Positions 17,300-24,736 of a stretch of 64,000 nucleotides of DNA are shown in pieces. Every line of letters begins with the position of its first letter. Position 1 is the stretch's first letter. The translations under genes and the position numbers were made by a program. Origin of the DNA: Streptomyces sp. A0642 (GTDB taxonomy: Bacteria; Actinomycetota; Actinomycetes; Streptomycetales; Streptomycetaceae); NCBI RefSeq assembly GCF_004795105.1, contig NZ_SSBL01000017.1, positions 95,734 through 159,733 on the forward strand, read 5' to 3'. The notes beneath the pieces were generated by a model. It was not told the origin of the DNA, made no database searches, and saw nothing but the letters and a program-made list of their open reading frames with translations.

Positions 17300-18504
17300 C
17301 CCGCATCGTCCTCGACCCCTTCGTCGCCGACCTCGACGGCGAGAGCGCGGCCCTGCGCGCCGCGGGCCCGCTCGCCGAGGTGGAGCTGCCCGGCGGGGTG
17401 CACTGCTACGCGGTCACACACCACGCGGAGGCGCGGCAGCTGCTGACCGACTCGCGGATCGTGAAGGACATCAACGTCTGGGGCGCCTGGCAGCGCGGCG
17501 AGATCCCGATGGACTGGCCGCTGATCGGCCTCGCCAACCCGGGCCGCTCCATGCTGACCGTCGACGGCGCCGACCACCGCCGGCTGCGCACCCTGGTCGC
17601 GCAGGCCCTCACCGTGAAGCGGGTGGAGCGGCTGCGCGCGGGCATCGAGGCGCTGACGACCGCGAGCCTGGACCGGCTCGCGGCCCTGCCCAAGGGCGAG
17701 AAGGTCGACCTGAAGGCCGAGTTCGCCTACCCGCTGCCGATGAACGTCATCAGCGAACTGATGGGGGTCGACGCCGCCGACCACCCCCGCCTCAAGGCAC
17801 TGTTCGAGAAGTTCTTCTCGACGCAGACGCCCCCGGAGGAGGTCCCGCAGATGATGGCGGACCTCGGCGCGCTCTTCACGAAGATCGTCGACGCGAAGCG
17901 GGCCGAGCCGGGCGACGACCTGACCAGCGCCCTGATCGCCGCCTCCGAGGACGGCGACCACCTCACCAACGAGGAGATCGTCAACACCCTCCAGCTGATC
18001 ATCGCGGCCGGCCACGAGACGACGATCAGCCTGATCGTGAACGCCGTGGTCGCCCTGGAGACCCACCCCGAGCAGCGCAAGCGGGTCCTGAACGGCGAGA
18101 TCTCCTGGGAGAACGTGATCGAGGAGACCCTGCGCTGGAACACCCCCACCTCCCACGTCCTGATCCGCTTCGCCACGGAGGACGTGGCGGTCGGCGACAA
18201 GGTCCTCCCCAAGGGCGAGGCCCTGATCGTGTCCTTCGGCGCGCTGGGCCGGGACGAGGCGCAGCACGGCCCGACCGCCGGCGAGTTCGACGCGACCCGC
18301 TCCCCCAACCGCCACATCGCCTTCGGCCACGGCCCGCACGTGTGCCCGGGCGCCGCGCTCTCCCGCCTGGAGGCCGGGGTCGCCCTCCCCGCGCTGTACG
18401 AGCGCTTCCCGGAGCTGGAACTGGCCGTACCGGCGTCCGAGCTGCGCAACAAGCCGATCGTCACCCAGAACGACCTGTTCGACCTGCCGGTCGAGCTGGG
18501 CTGA
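17296..18504 (+). CDS. CYP154-like cytochrome P450
   Basis: A 402-residue class I bacterial P450. All invariant elements are present: I-helix AAGHETT (acid-alcohol pair), K-helix ExxR (E277-R280 in EETLRW), and heme loop FGHGPHVCPG with C350. CYP154 relatives hydroxylate steroids or macrolide-like substrates in vitro, but the natural substrate is not predictable. It overlaps the CYP157-like gene by four bases and is the last gene of the conservon operon. No ferredoxin or ferredoxin reductase gene is nearby, so redox partners must come from elsewhere. Confidence 0.92.
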   Translation: MTRIVLDPFVADLDGESAALRAAGPLAEVELPGGVHCYAVTHHAEARQLLTDSRIVKDINVWGAWQRGEIPMDWPLIGLANPGRSMLTVDGADHRRLRTLVAQALTVKRVERLRAGIEALTTASLDRLAALPKGEKVDLKAEFAYPLPMNVISELMGVDAADHPRLKALFEKFFSTQTPPEEVPQMMADLGALFTKIVDAKRAEPGDDLTSALIAASEDGDHLTNEEIVNTLQLIIAAGHETTISLIVNAVVALETHPEQRKRVLNGEISWENVIEETLRWNTPTSHVLIRFATEDVAVGDKVLPKGEALIVSFGALGRDEAQHGPTAGEFDATRSPNRHIAFGHGPHVCPGAALSRLEAGVALPALYERFPELELAVPASELRNKPIVTQNDLFDLPVELG

Positions 18505-18512
18505 CCCGGCCG

Positions 18513-18540
18513 CGTACGGCAGGGGGCGGCCCCCCGTACG
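18513..18540 (+). terminator. Conservon operon terminator
   Basis: CGTAC (18513) pairs with GTACG (18536-18540) and GGGGG with CCCCC around a CGG loop, nine bases after the stop of the last P450 gene. Confidence 0.6.
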
Positions 18541-18618
18541 GACGTACCTCCAAGGCCCACGAGTCGGACCTCCTGTCTCATCCGACGGACAGGGCATGTA
18601 GCCGCTCCGCCGAGCGAC

Positions 18619-18624
18619 TACGCT
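18619..18624 (+). promoter_or_regulatory. -10 element TACGCT for leaderless serC
   Basis: TACGCT ends seven bases before the serC GTG at 18632, and no Shine-Dalgarno intervenes; transcription should begin at the start codon. Confidence 0.55.
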
Positions 18625-18631
18625 CCGACTC

Positions 18632-19750
18632 GTGGCCGACATCCAGATTCCCGCTGACATCAAGCCCGCCGACGGACGCTTCGGCGCCGGTCCTTCCAAG
18701 GTGCGGACGGAGGCGCTCGACGCGCTGGCCGCCACCGGTACGTCCCTTCTCGGTACGTCCCACCGCCAGGCCCCGGTGAAGAACCTGGTCGGCGCGGTGC
18801 GTGACGGCGTGCGCGACCTCTTCTCCCTCCCCGAGGGATACGAGGTGATCCTGGGCAACGGCGGCTCCACCGCCTTCTGGGACATCGCGACGCACGGTCT
18901 GATCGAGTCGAAGTCCCAGCACCTCAACTTCGGCGAGTTCTCGTCGAAGTTCGCGAAGGCCGCCAAGCTCGCCCCGTGGCTGGCCGACCCGACCGTCATC
19001 GCCTCCGAGCCGGGCACCCACCCGGACCCGCGGGCCGAGGCGGGCGTCGACGTCTACGCCTTCACGCACAACGAGACCTCGACCGGCGTCGCCGCGCCCG
19101 TCAAGCGCGTCGAGGGCGCCGACGAGGGCTCCCTGGTCCTGGTGGACGCCACCTCCGGCGCCGGCGGCCTGCCCGTCGACATCACCGAGACGGACGTCTA
19201 CTACTTCGCCCCGCAGAAGTCCTTCGCCTCCGACGGCGGCCTGTGGATCGGCGTGTTCTCCCCGGCGGCCCTGGAGCGCGCGGCGCGCGTCCACGCCTCC
19301 GGCCGTCACATCCCGGAGTTCTTCTCGCTGCCCACGGCGATCGACAACTCCCTGAAGAACCAGACGTACAACACCCCGGCACTCGCCACGCTGTTCCTCC
19401 TGAACGAGCAGCTGACGTGGATGAACACCCAGGGCGGCCTGGACTTCACCACCGGCCGCACGGCCGCCTCCTCCGGCCACCTGTACGGCTGGGCCGAGGA
19501 GTCGAAGTACGCGACCCCGTTCGTCACGGACCCGGCCAAGCGCTCGCAGGTCATCGGCACGATCGACTTCGCGGACGAGATCGACGCCACGGCCGTCGCC
19601 AAGGCCCTGCGCGCCAACGGCATCGTCGACACGGAGCCCTACCGCAAGCTGGGCCGCAACCAGCTGCGCGTGGCGATGTTCCCGGCGATCGACCCGTCGG
19701 ACGTCCAGGCGCTGACGGCGTGCATCGACTACGTGATCGAGAAGCTGTAG
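18632..19750 (+). CDS. serC: Phosphoserine aminotransferase
   Basis: PLP enzyme of serine biosynthesis that converts 3-phosphohydroxypyruvate and glutamate to phosphoserine and 2-oxoglutarate; it can also act in pyridoxal phosphate synthesis. The product is 372 residues, the length of the actinobacterial type. GNGGSTAFWD binds the cofactor phosphate, VDATSGAGG supplies the ring-stacking aspartate, and K196 in FAPQKSFASDGG is the Schiff-base lysine. FGAGPSKVR is the usual N-terminal motif. GTG start, probably leaderless. Monocistronic, closed by a strong hairpin. Confidence 0.96.
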   Translation: MADIQIPADIKPADGRFGAGPSKVRTEALDALAATGTSLLGTSHRQAPVKNLVGAVRDGVRDLFSLPEGYEVILGNGGSTAFWDIATHGLIESKSQHLNFGEFSSKFAKAAKLAPWLADPTVIASEPGTHPDPRAEAGVDVYAFTHNETSTGVAAPVKRVEGADEGSLVLVDATSGAGGLPVDITETDVYYFAPQKSFASDGGLWIGVFSPAALERAARVHASGRHIPEFFSLPTAIDNSLKNQTYNTPALATLFLLNEQLTWMNTQGGLDFTTGRTAASSGHLYGWAEESKYATPFVTDPAKRSQVIGTIDFADEIDATAVAKALRANGIVDTEPYRKLGRNQLRVAMFPAIDPSDVQALTACIDYVIEKL

Positions 19751-19764
19751 TCCGTACGCTCCGG

Positions 19765-19800
19765 AACGGCCCTGCGCACCGCGAGGTGTGCAGGGCCGTT
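19765..19800 (+). terminator. serC terminator
   Basis: A 16-base stem (19765-19780 with 19785-19800, one G-T pair) closed by a GCGA tetraloop, starting 15 bases after the serC stop. It lacks a U-tract, as common in Streptomyces. Confidence 0.85.
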
Positions 19801-19900
19801 TCTGCTTCACTCGGCCGAGTGGCATATGCCGGAAACACGCTCTGCGGCCGGTCCGCCCTACGATGATGGTCTCGCCACCAGCCAGTTCAGGAGGGCCGCA

Positions 19901-20530
19901 ATGTCTGCAGCAGCAGTCGAGCACCCCTGTGACGACGAGCCGGAACTGTCGTTGCTCGAAGAAGCCGACAGGCTCGCGGAGCAGCTTCCCGGACGTCGCG
20001 TCGAGATCATCGGAGGCGTCATCACCGTGGCCCCACCCCCGGACGGCCCGCACGCGGACGCGTTGACCACACTCATGATCCCGTTCCTCGCCGCAGGACT
20101 CCACGGTGAGGAGTCGAGAGTCCTCCAGGGCATCGGCCTCTGGCTGCCGGGCGGCCCCGAGGACTACGCCATCCCCGACCTCGCCCTCGTCGACGCCGAT
20201 CTCGACGCGCACAGACTCGAGAACAACTGCTACGACCCGGCCGTCTTCCGCCTGGTCCTGGAGGTCACCTCCAGCAACTACAAGAGCGACCTGCGGCACA
20301 AGGTCGCGGCATACGCCGAGGCCAAGATCCCCGTCTACGTGGTCCTCGACCGCAAGCACAGCCGGGTCCACGTCCTGACGGAGCCCGTCGGCGGCGCCTA
20401 CGACCGCCACGAGGTGTACGCCCCGGGCCAGGAGGCTCCGCTCCCCGACTCCATCGGAGCCGAAGTGACGCTCGACGTCGCCGCACTGATCAAGGCCGGC
20501 CGAGCGAAATCAAGCCCGTCCGGCGACTGA
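19901..20530 (+). CDS. Uma2 family PD-(D/E)xK endonuclease-like protein
   Basis: A 209-residue Uma2 (DUF820) protein of the PD-(D/E)xK nuclease superfamily. The candidate active site is formed by the aspartate of AIPDLALVDAD and the E and K of LVLEVTSSNYKSDLRHK. Uma2 proteins are abundant in Streptomyces and cyanobacteria, and some may be mobile-element remnants; no cellular role is established. The ATG at 19901 has AGGAGGG seven bases before it and is preferred to earlier in-frame codons. The last six codons and the stop lie in a repeat copy and overlap the convergent GNAT gene by 21 bases. Confidence 0.88.
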   Translation: MSAAAVEHPCDDEPELSLLEEADRLAEQLPGRRVEIIGGVITVAPPPDGPHADALTTLMIPFLAAGLHGEESRVLQGIGLWLPGGPEDYAIPDLALVDADLDAHRLENNCYDPAVFRLVLEVTSSNYKSDLRHKVAAYAEAKIPVYVVLDRKHSRVHVLTEPVGGAYDRHEVYAPGQEAPLPDSIGAEVTLDVAALIKAGRAKSSPSGD

Positions 20531-21052
20531 GGACCCAGAGCTCGCCGGGGTGTCCCGACGCCACCGCTCCTCGCCGTCCTCCCACTCACCGGTCGGCATG
20601 AGCCCAGCCGCAGCGGCCACCGCAGCGGAGGCGGCGTGCTCGGGGTGGATGTGCGCGACGACCGTGCGGAGCAGTCCCGCTTCCCCCAGGTGCGCCACCA
20701 GGCCCACCGCCGCTTCCTTGGCGAAGCCCCGCCCCTGCCACCCGGCGCCGATCACCCACGCGACCTCCGCCTGCGTGCCGCGCACCGTCGCCTGCACGTA
20801 GCCGGCGAGGCGGTCCTCACCCCGGACCCGCAGCACCCAGTTCCACCAGAGCTCTTCCGGGTCCGGCGACCCGGCGGTCTGCCGTTCGTAGCGGGCCCTG
20901 AGGGTCTCCGCGTCCTCCGGAACACCGCCGGTGAAGGTGTGCAGGGCGGGATCGTCGAGCACCGTCGCCATCTCGTCCGCGTGCGCGACCCGCAGGGGCT
21001 CCGCATCGAGGCGGGCGGTGGAGAAGGGGGCGGGGCCGGTGTCGGTCGTCAT
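20510..21052 (-). CDS. GNAT family acetyltransferase (RimJ/RimL-like)
   Basis: A 180-residue acetyltransferase of the RimJ/RimL type. STARLDAEPLR opens the fold, GEDRLAGYVQ and AEVAWVIGAGWQGRGFAKEA carry the acetyl-CoA loop (Q/W-x-G-R-G-x-A), and HIHPEHAASAAVAAAAGL is the C-terminal substrate-side motif. RimJ/L homologues modify ribosomal proteins or small molecules; the target here is unknown. ATG at 21052 starts MTTDTG. The C-terminal SSVAGRA is encoded in a multicopy repeat shared with the end of the opposing Uma2 gene. Confidence 0.87.
   Translation of the reverse strand: MTTDTGPAPFSTARLDAEPLRVAHADEMATVLDDPALHTFTGGVPEDAETLRARYERQTAGSPDPEELWWNWVLRVRGEDRLAGYVQATVRGTQAEVAWVIGAGWQGRGFAKEAAVGLVAHLGEAGLLRTVVAHIHPEHAASAAVAAAAGLMPTGEWEDGEERWRRDTPASSGSSVAGRA
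20511..20534. repeat. Copy of the 57621/58029 repeat-end sequence at a convergent gene overlap
   Basis: This stretch matches 58027-58050 with one substitution (C for T at 20526). It provides the stop codons of both the Uma2 gene and the GNAT gene on the other strand. Confidence 0.75.
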
Positions 21053-21142
21053 GACCGATGACCTTATGCGGGCTCGCTCGCGCCTTCGAAACGCTCGTTC
21101 CGCCCCACCCGCGCAGATGACACGCCGCCGCGGCTGTGGACC

Positions 21143-21547
21143 ATGGAAGGCATGGAGGCGATCCCCGAGCTGAAGCCGTTCGTGAAGCAGTACACCGTGC
21201 GGCTCAGCACGCGGCGGCAGGACGGGACCCACGCGCACACCCCCGTCAACATCGCCGTCGAGGGCGACCACGCCTACGTCCGTACGTTCTCCTCGGCGTG
21301 GAAGGTGGAGCGGATGCGCAACCACCCCGTCGTGAGGATCGGCCCGTGCACGCTGCGCGGCCGGCCGACGGGGCCGCAGATCACCGCGCACGCCCGCCTC
21401 CTCCAGGCCGGATCGAAGGAGAACACGCACGCCGCCCGGATGCTGTCCCGCAAGCACCCGGTCGTGCAGGGCGTCCTCGTCCCCCTCGCGCACCGCCTCA
21501 AGCGTGACAGGACGCTGCACTACGAGATCCGCCCGCTCGACCCCTGA
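21143..21547 (+). CDS. PPOX-class F420-dependent oxidoreductase-like protein
   Basis: A 134-residue split-beta-barrel flavin/F420-binding protein. HTPVNIAVEGDHAYVRTFSS and KVERMRNHPVVRIGPC are the family's strands and helix. Actinobacterial members use F420H2 to reduce quinone-like or xenobiotic substrates; biliverdin and heme degradation relatives also exist. Two ATGs occur at 21143 and 21152; the first is annotated. It is adjacent to, and convergent with, the propeller-like gene, with a gap of seven bases. Confidence 0.82.
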   Translation: MEGMEAIPELKPFVKQYTVRLSTRRQDGTHAHTPVNIAVEGDHAYVRTFSSAWKVERMRNHPVVRIGPCTLRGRPTGPQITAHARLLQAGSKENTHAARMLSRKHPVVQGVLVPLAHRLKRDRTLHYEIRPLDP

Positions 21548-21554
21548 GGGCTGC

Positions 21555-22553
21555 TCACCCCTGCCGGCGCCGCCTTCCCAGGAACAGCAGCAGCCCGATC
21601 CCGGCGAGCACCGCGATCCCGGTCAGGGTGGTGCCCTTCACCGGCACCCCGTCGCCGCCTCCGGCGCTGTCCGCCCCGGACGACGGTGGTCTCCCGCCCG
21701 CCCGCGCGGGCCCGTCGCCCCCGCCGCTCTTCAGGTCCACCCGCACCACGTCGCTCCGCGCCCCCTCGGAGCCGTACATCAGCGCCGAACCGTCCGCCGT
21801 GTACGTCACCGACTCGGCCTGCCCGAGCAGCGGCGACTCGACCGGGTAGTCCTTGCCGAGCCGCCCCTTCGCGAAGGCGTAACCGCGCGCGCTGAAGTAC
21901 GAGCGCAGCACCAGCTCCTTGCCGTCCGGCGAGAACGCCCCGTCCGTCACCCACGGCACCTCGCCGACCCGCCGGAACACGTTGTCCCCGCCCGTCGTGA
22001 GCTTCGCGGGTCCTTCGTACAGCCCGCCGCCGTCCTCGTTCTTCGACGCGATGTACACGCGGCACGTCTTCGGGTGGACCATCAGCGCCTCGGCGTTGCG
22101 CGGGCCGTCGGCGTACTTCACGTCGAACTGTGTGGCCCTGACCGTCGCGTCCCGGAGCGTCTTCGGCTCGGGGAAGCGGTAGATCCAGACGTGGTCCCAG
22201 CTGCCGTTCAGGTTGTCGCCGATGTCGCCGACGTACAGGTTCCCGTCCGGGCCCAGCGAGATGGCCTCCACGTCGCGGGGGGCGCCGACGCCCTTCATGG
22301 TGATCCGCGCGACGGTCTTCCCGGTGCGGGAGTCGACGGCGAAGACGTACGGCCCGTCCTCGCTGTCGTTGTGCGTCCAGTAGACCCCCGGGTGGGCGCG
22401 GCTGGCCGCCAGGCCGCTGGACTCGGTGATCCGCGGGTCCTCGATCGTGAAGCTCCGGTCGGCGTCCCCGTCGTCGGCCAGGGCGGGAACCGCCGCCGCC
22501 GCGAAGGACAGCAGCGCGGCGGCGGTGGAAACGGTCAGTCGGTACGCACGCAT
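21555..22553 (-). CDS. Secreted, membrane-anchored propeller-like protein
   Basis: A 332-residue protein with a signal peptide (MRAYRLTVSTAAALLSF... cleaved near ALADDG), an extracellular domain of about 240 residues and a C-terminal membrane helix (GTTLTGIAVLAGIGLLLFLG) followed by RRRR. The ectodomain contains repeated beta-hairpin-like units such as YWTHNDSEDGPYVFAVDSRTG, DGNLYVGDIGDN and GAFSPDGKELVLRSY, which fits a beta-propeller or WD40-like fold. Function unknown; a surface sensor or adhesin are both possible. The ATG at 22553 was chosen because it begins a perfect signal peptide. Confidence 0.78.
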   Translation of the reverse strand: MRAYRLTVSTAAALLSFAAAAVPALADDGDADRSFTIEDPRITESSGLAASRAHPGVYWTHNDSEDGPYVFAVDSRTGKTVARITMKGVGAPRDVEAISLGPDGNLYVGDIGDNLNGSWDHVWIYRFPEPKTLRDATVRATQFDVKYADGPRNAEALMVHPKTCRVYIASKNEDGGGLYEGPAKLTTGGDNVFRRVGEVPWVTDGAFSPDGKELVLRSYFSARGYAFAKGRLGKDYPVESPLLGQAESVTYTADGSALMYGSEGARSDVVRVDLKSGGGDGPARAGGRPPSSGADSAGGGDGVPVKGTTLTGIAVLAGIGLLLFLGRRRRQG

Positions 22554-22611
22554 GGCACAAGTGTCCATCGTCACGTCGCAGGCCGGAGCCATGATCGGCC
22601 ATGATGGCGCC

Positions 22612-23367
22612 ATGCGTTTCATGTGTGTCGGCGATTCCATGACCATCGGACGCGCCGGTGACTTCACGTGGCGCTACCGCCTGTGGCAGCACCTCGAAGC
22701 GTCTTTCGACGGCCCGTACGCGCTCGTGGGCCCGCGCACCGAGCTGTACGACCCCGGCACGGGCACCCCGGTCTCGTACGCGTACGCCGCCGAGGACTTC
22801 CCCACCGGAGCCCGCCGCCACCTGGCCGGCTGGGGCGAGGGCTGGCTGCACATGGCCCCGGTGATCGCGGGCACGGTCGCCGAGCACCGGGCGGACGTCC
22901 TGCTCGTCTCCCTCGGCCTGATAGACCTCGGCTTCTACACGGACAGCACGCAGACGGCGGCCAACGCCCGCGCCTTCCTCACCGCCGCCCGCGCGGCGAA
23001 CCCGCACATCAGATGCGTCCTGCTCCCCGTCATACCGAACGTGCGGGCCGAGTCCGACGCCCCCTTCGCCGCCGAGTGCGCCCGCTTCAACGAACTCCTG
23101 GCCAAGACGGTGGCCGACCTCGACACGGCAGCGTCCCCGCTGCTCCTGGCCTCGCACCCGGCCGGCTACGACATCCACACGGACACGTACGACGGCACCC
23201 ACCCCGGCCCGTCGGGCGAACACAGACTCGCGGCGGCCTACGCCGACGCGATGCACCAGGCGTGGGGGCTGGGCGGCCCGTACCGGACCGCGAGCATCCC
23301 CCTCATCCCTTCCCCGTCGGCTTCGCCCGTACGTGCATCCGCTCCCCCTGCGGTCCGAACAGGCTGA
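22612..23367 (+). CDS. SGNH/GDSL-type hydrolase with altered block III
   Basis: A 251-residue SGNH-hydrolase-fold protein without a signal peptide. Block I is VGDSMTIG with the nucleophile serine, and the catalytic Asp-His pair is in YDGTHPGPSGEHRL. Block III, normally GxND with the oxyanion-hole asparagine, reads LGLIDLG, with I in place of N, so activity may be reduced or the oxyanion hole built differently. Start ATG at 22612, with CATGAT six bases upstream, suggesting a leaderless transcript. The last 65 bases overlap the convergent XRE-cupin gene. Confidence 0.83.
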   Translation: MRFMCVGDSMTIGRAGDFTWRYRLWQHLEASFDGPYALVGPRTELYDPGTGTPVSYAYAAEDFPTGARRHLAGWGEGWLHMAPVIAGTVAEHRADVLLVSLGLIDLGFYTDSTQTAANARAFLTAARAANPHIRCVLLPVIPNVRAESDAPFAAECARFNELLAKTVADLDTAASPLLLASHPAGYDIHTDTYDGTHPGPSGEHRLAAAYADAMHQAWGLGGPYRTASIPLIPSPSASPVRASAPPAVRTG

Positions 23368-23938
23368 GGACCTCCACCGGTTCCGGCCCCGCGGCGCCCC
23401 ACCAGTGCGGGGTGTGCGTGTCGAACTCGACCACCTCGCCCGGTGTGAGCACCAGGTCGTGCTCGCCGAGCAGCAGCCGCAGCCGGCCCGAGAGCACGTA
23501 CAGCCACTCGTACCCCTCGTGCACCCGCTGCTCGGGCCGGGCCTCTTTCCCCGTCGCCCCGGGAATGACCTGCTTGTACGCGTTCACCCCGCTGAGGTGC
23601 CGGGTGAGCGGCACGAACATCGAGCCGTGCCGCTTGATCGGCCGGAACGTGACCCGCGGGTCCCCCGTCTCCGGGGCCCCGACCAGCTCGTCCAGCTGCA
23701 CCCCGTACGCCTTCGCCAGCGGAAGCAGCAGCTCCAGCGTCGGCTTGCGGCCGCCGGACTCCAGCCGGGAGAGCGTGCTGAGCGAGATCCCGGTCGTCTC
23801 GCTCAGCTGCGCCAGCGTCGTCCCGCGCACGGTGCGCAACGCGCGCAGCCGCGGTCCCACGCCGGTCAGCACGGACGACAGCTCGTCGTCCCCCATCGCG
23901 CTGCCGCCGCCCTCTGCTCCCACCACGTCCGCTGCCAT
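23303..23938 (-). CDS. XRE-cupin transcriptional regulator
   Basis: A 211-residue regulator with an XRE HTH (about 30-85: TTLAQLSETTGISLSTLSRL and PTLELLLPLAKAYGV) and a C-terminal cupin_2 sensor (HEGYEWLYVLSGRLRLLLG, LTPGEVVEFDTHTPHW). This architecture includes regulators of polyamine, alcohol and amino acid metabolism. TTGACA at 23974-23969 is a good -35 whose first bases would otherwise be an in-frame TTG start; the ATG at 23938 with GGAG just upstream is therefore preferred. The 3' end overlaps the SGNH gene on the other strand. Confidence 0.88.
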   Translation of the reverse strand: MAADVVGAEGGGSAMGDDELSSVLTGVGPRLRALRTVRGTTLAQLSETTGISLSTLSRLESGGRKPTLELLLPLAKAYGVQLDELVGAPETGDPRVTFRPIKRHGSMFVPLTRHLSGVNAYKQVIPGATGKEARPEQRVHEGYEWLYVLSGRLRLLLGEHDLVLTPGEVVEFDTHTPHWWGAAGPEPVEVLSLFGPQGERMHVRAKPTGKG

Positions 23939-23986
23939 GTCTCCATTTGCCGTCCCGGCAAGCGGTGTTGTCAACCGGAGGCGTCC

Positions 23987-24640
23987 TCAGACGTTTCCGG
24001 ACCCGCCCACCGGACCGATCATGGCCATGGACAGCCGGGTGAACTCGCTGGTCAGCCAGGCGGGCGGCACCTGGCGCGGGCGGCGGCCGTGATGGGCGAG
24101 GAGTTCGTCGACGGACCGTGTCAGCACCTTCACCACCACGTCGAGGTTCCCGTCGACCCCGTGCCCCCGCTGCCTGGCGCGCTCGGCCTCCTGCGTCAGG
24201 AACGCGACCCACACGGACCGCCACATCGTGAGGTGATCGTCCATCTCCCTGCTCACGCCGAGCACCTCGACGAAGGCCACCCTCGCCTCCTGCGGGTCCC
24301 GGGTGACGGCCCGCACATAGGCGTCGAAGAGCCTGTGCACCCGCTCCTCGGTCGGACAGGTCTCCATGCCCTCGGCGGTCAGCTCCGCCTCGGACGCCCG
24401 CATGCCCCGCGTCGCCACCTCGTCGTACAGATCGACGAGCAGGGCCTCGCGCGACTCGAACTCGCGGTAGAAGTCCCGCACTTCCACGTGCGCGGCAGCG
24501 CACAGATCCTCGACGGTGGTGCGGGCGTAGCCGTACACGGCGAACAAGGTCCGCCCGGCGGCCAGGAGTTGCCCGCGCACCCACGCGGGGTCGCGCGCCG
24601 CCCGCACTCCGTTCCACAGCTCCATCACGGCATCCGCCAT
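23987..24640 (-). CDS. TetR/AcrR family transcriptional regulator
   Basis: A 217-residue TetR-like repressor. The HTH is in residues ~20-62 (VRGQLLAAGRTLFAVYGY, TTVEDLCAAAHVEVRDFYREF), followed by an all-helical ligand-binding domain (RLFDAYVRAVTRDPQEARVAF). The ligand is unknown. The ATG at 24640 follows GGAGGACCG. It is not next to an obvious target operon; its own promoter or the XRE-cupin gene just downstream are candidates. Confidence 0.88.
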   Translation of the reverse strand: MADAVMELWNGVRAARDPAWVRGQLLAAGRTLFAVYGYARTTVEDLCAAAHVEVRDFYREFESREALLVDLYDEVATRGMRASEAELTAEGMETCPTEERVHRLFDAYVRAVTRDPQEARVAFVEVLGVSREMDDHLTMWRSVWVAFLTQEAERARQRGHGVDGNLDVVVKVLTRSVDELLAHHGRRPRQVPPAWLTSEFTRLSMAMIGPVGGSGNV

Positions 24641-24736
24641 CGGTCCTCCTCGGTCAGCCGTCCAGGCCCCCGGGCCCACTTTCCTCGCTCCACCACGTCA
24701 ACGGCACTACCGCCACACGGCGAACAGCCGTACGCC

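Noticed and set aside
16034..18504. The two P450 genes as part of a secondary-metabolite cluster
   Set aside because: No PKS, NRPS, terpene or other scaffold gene is nearby, and their overlap with cvnD ties them to the conservon.
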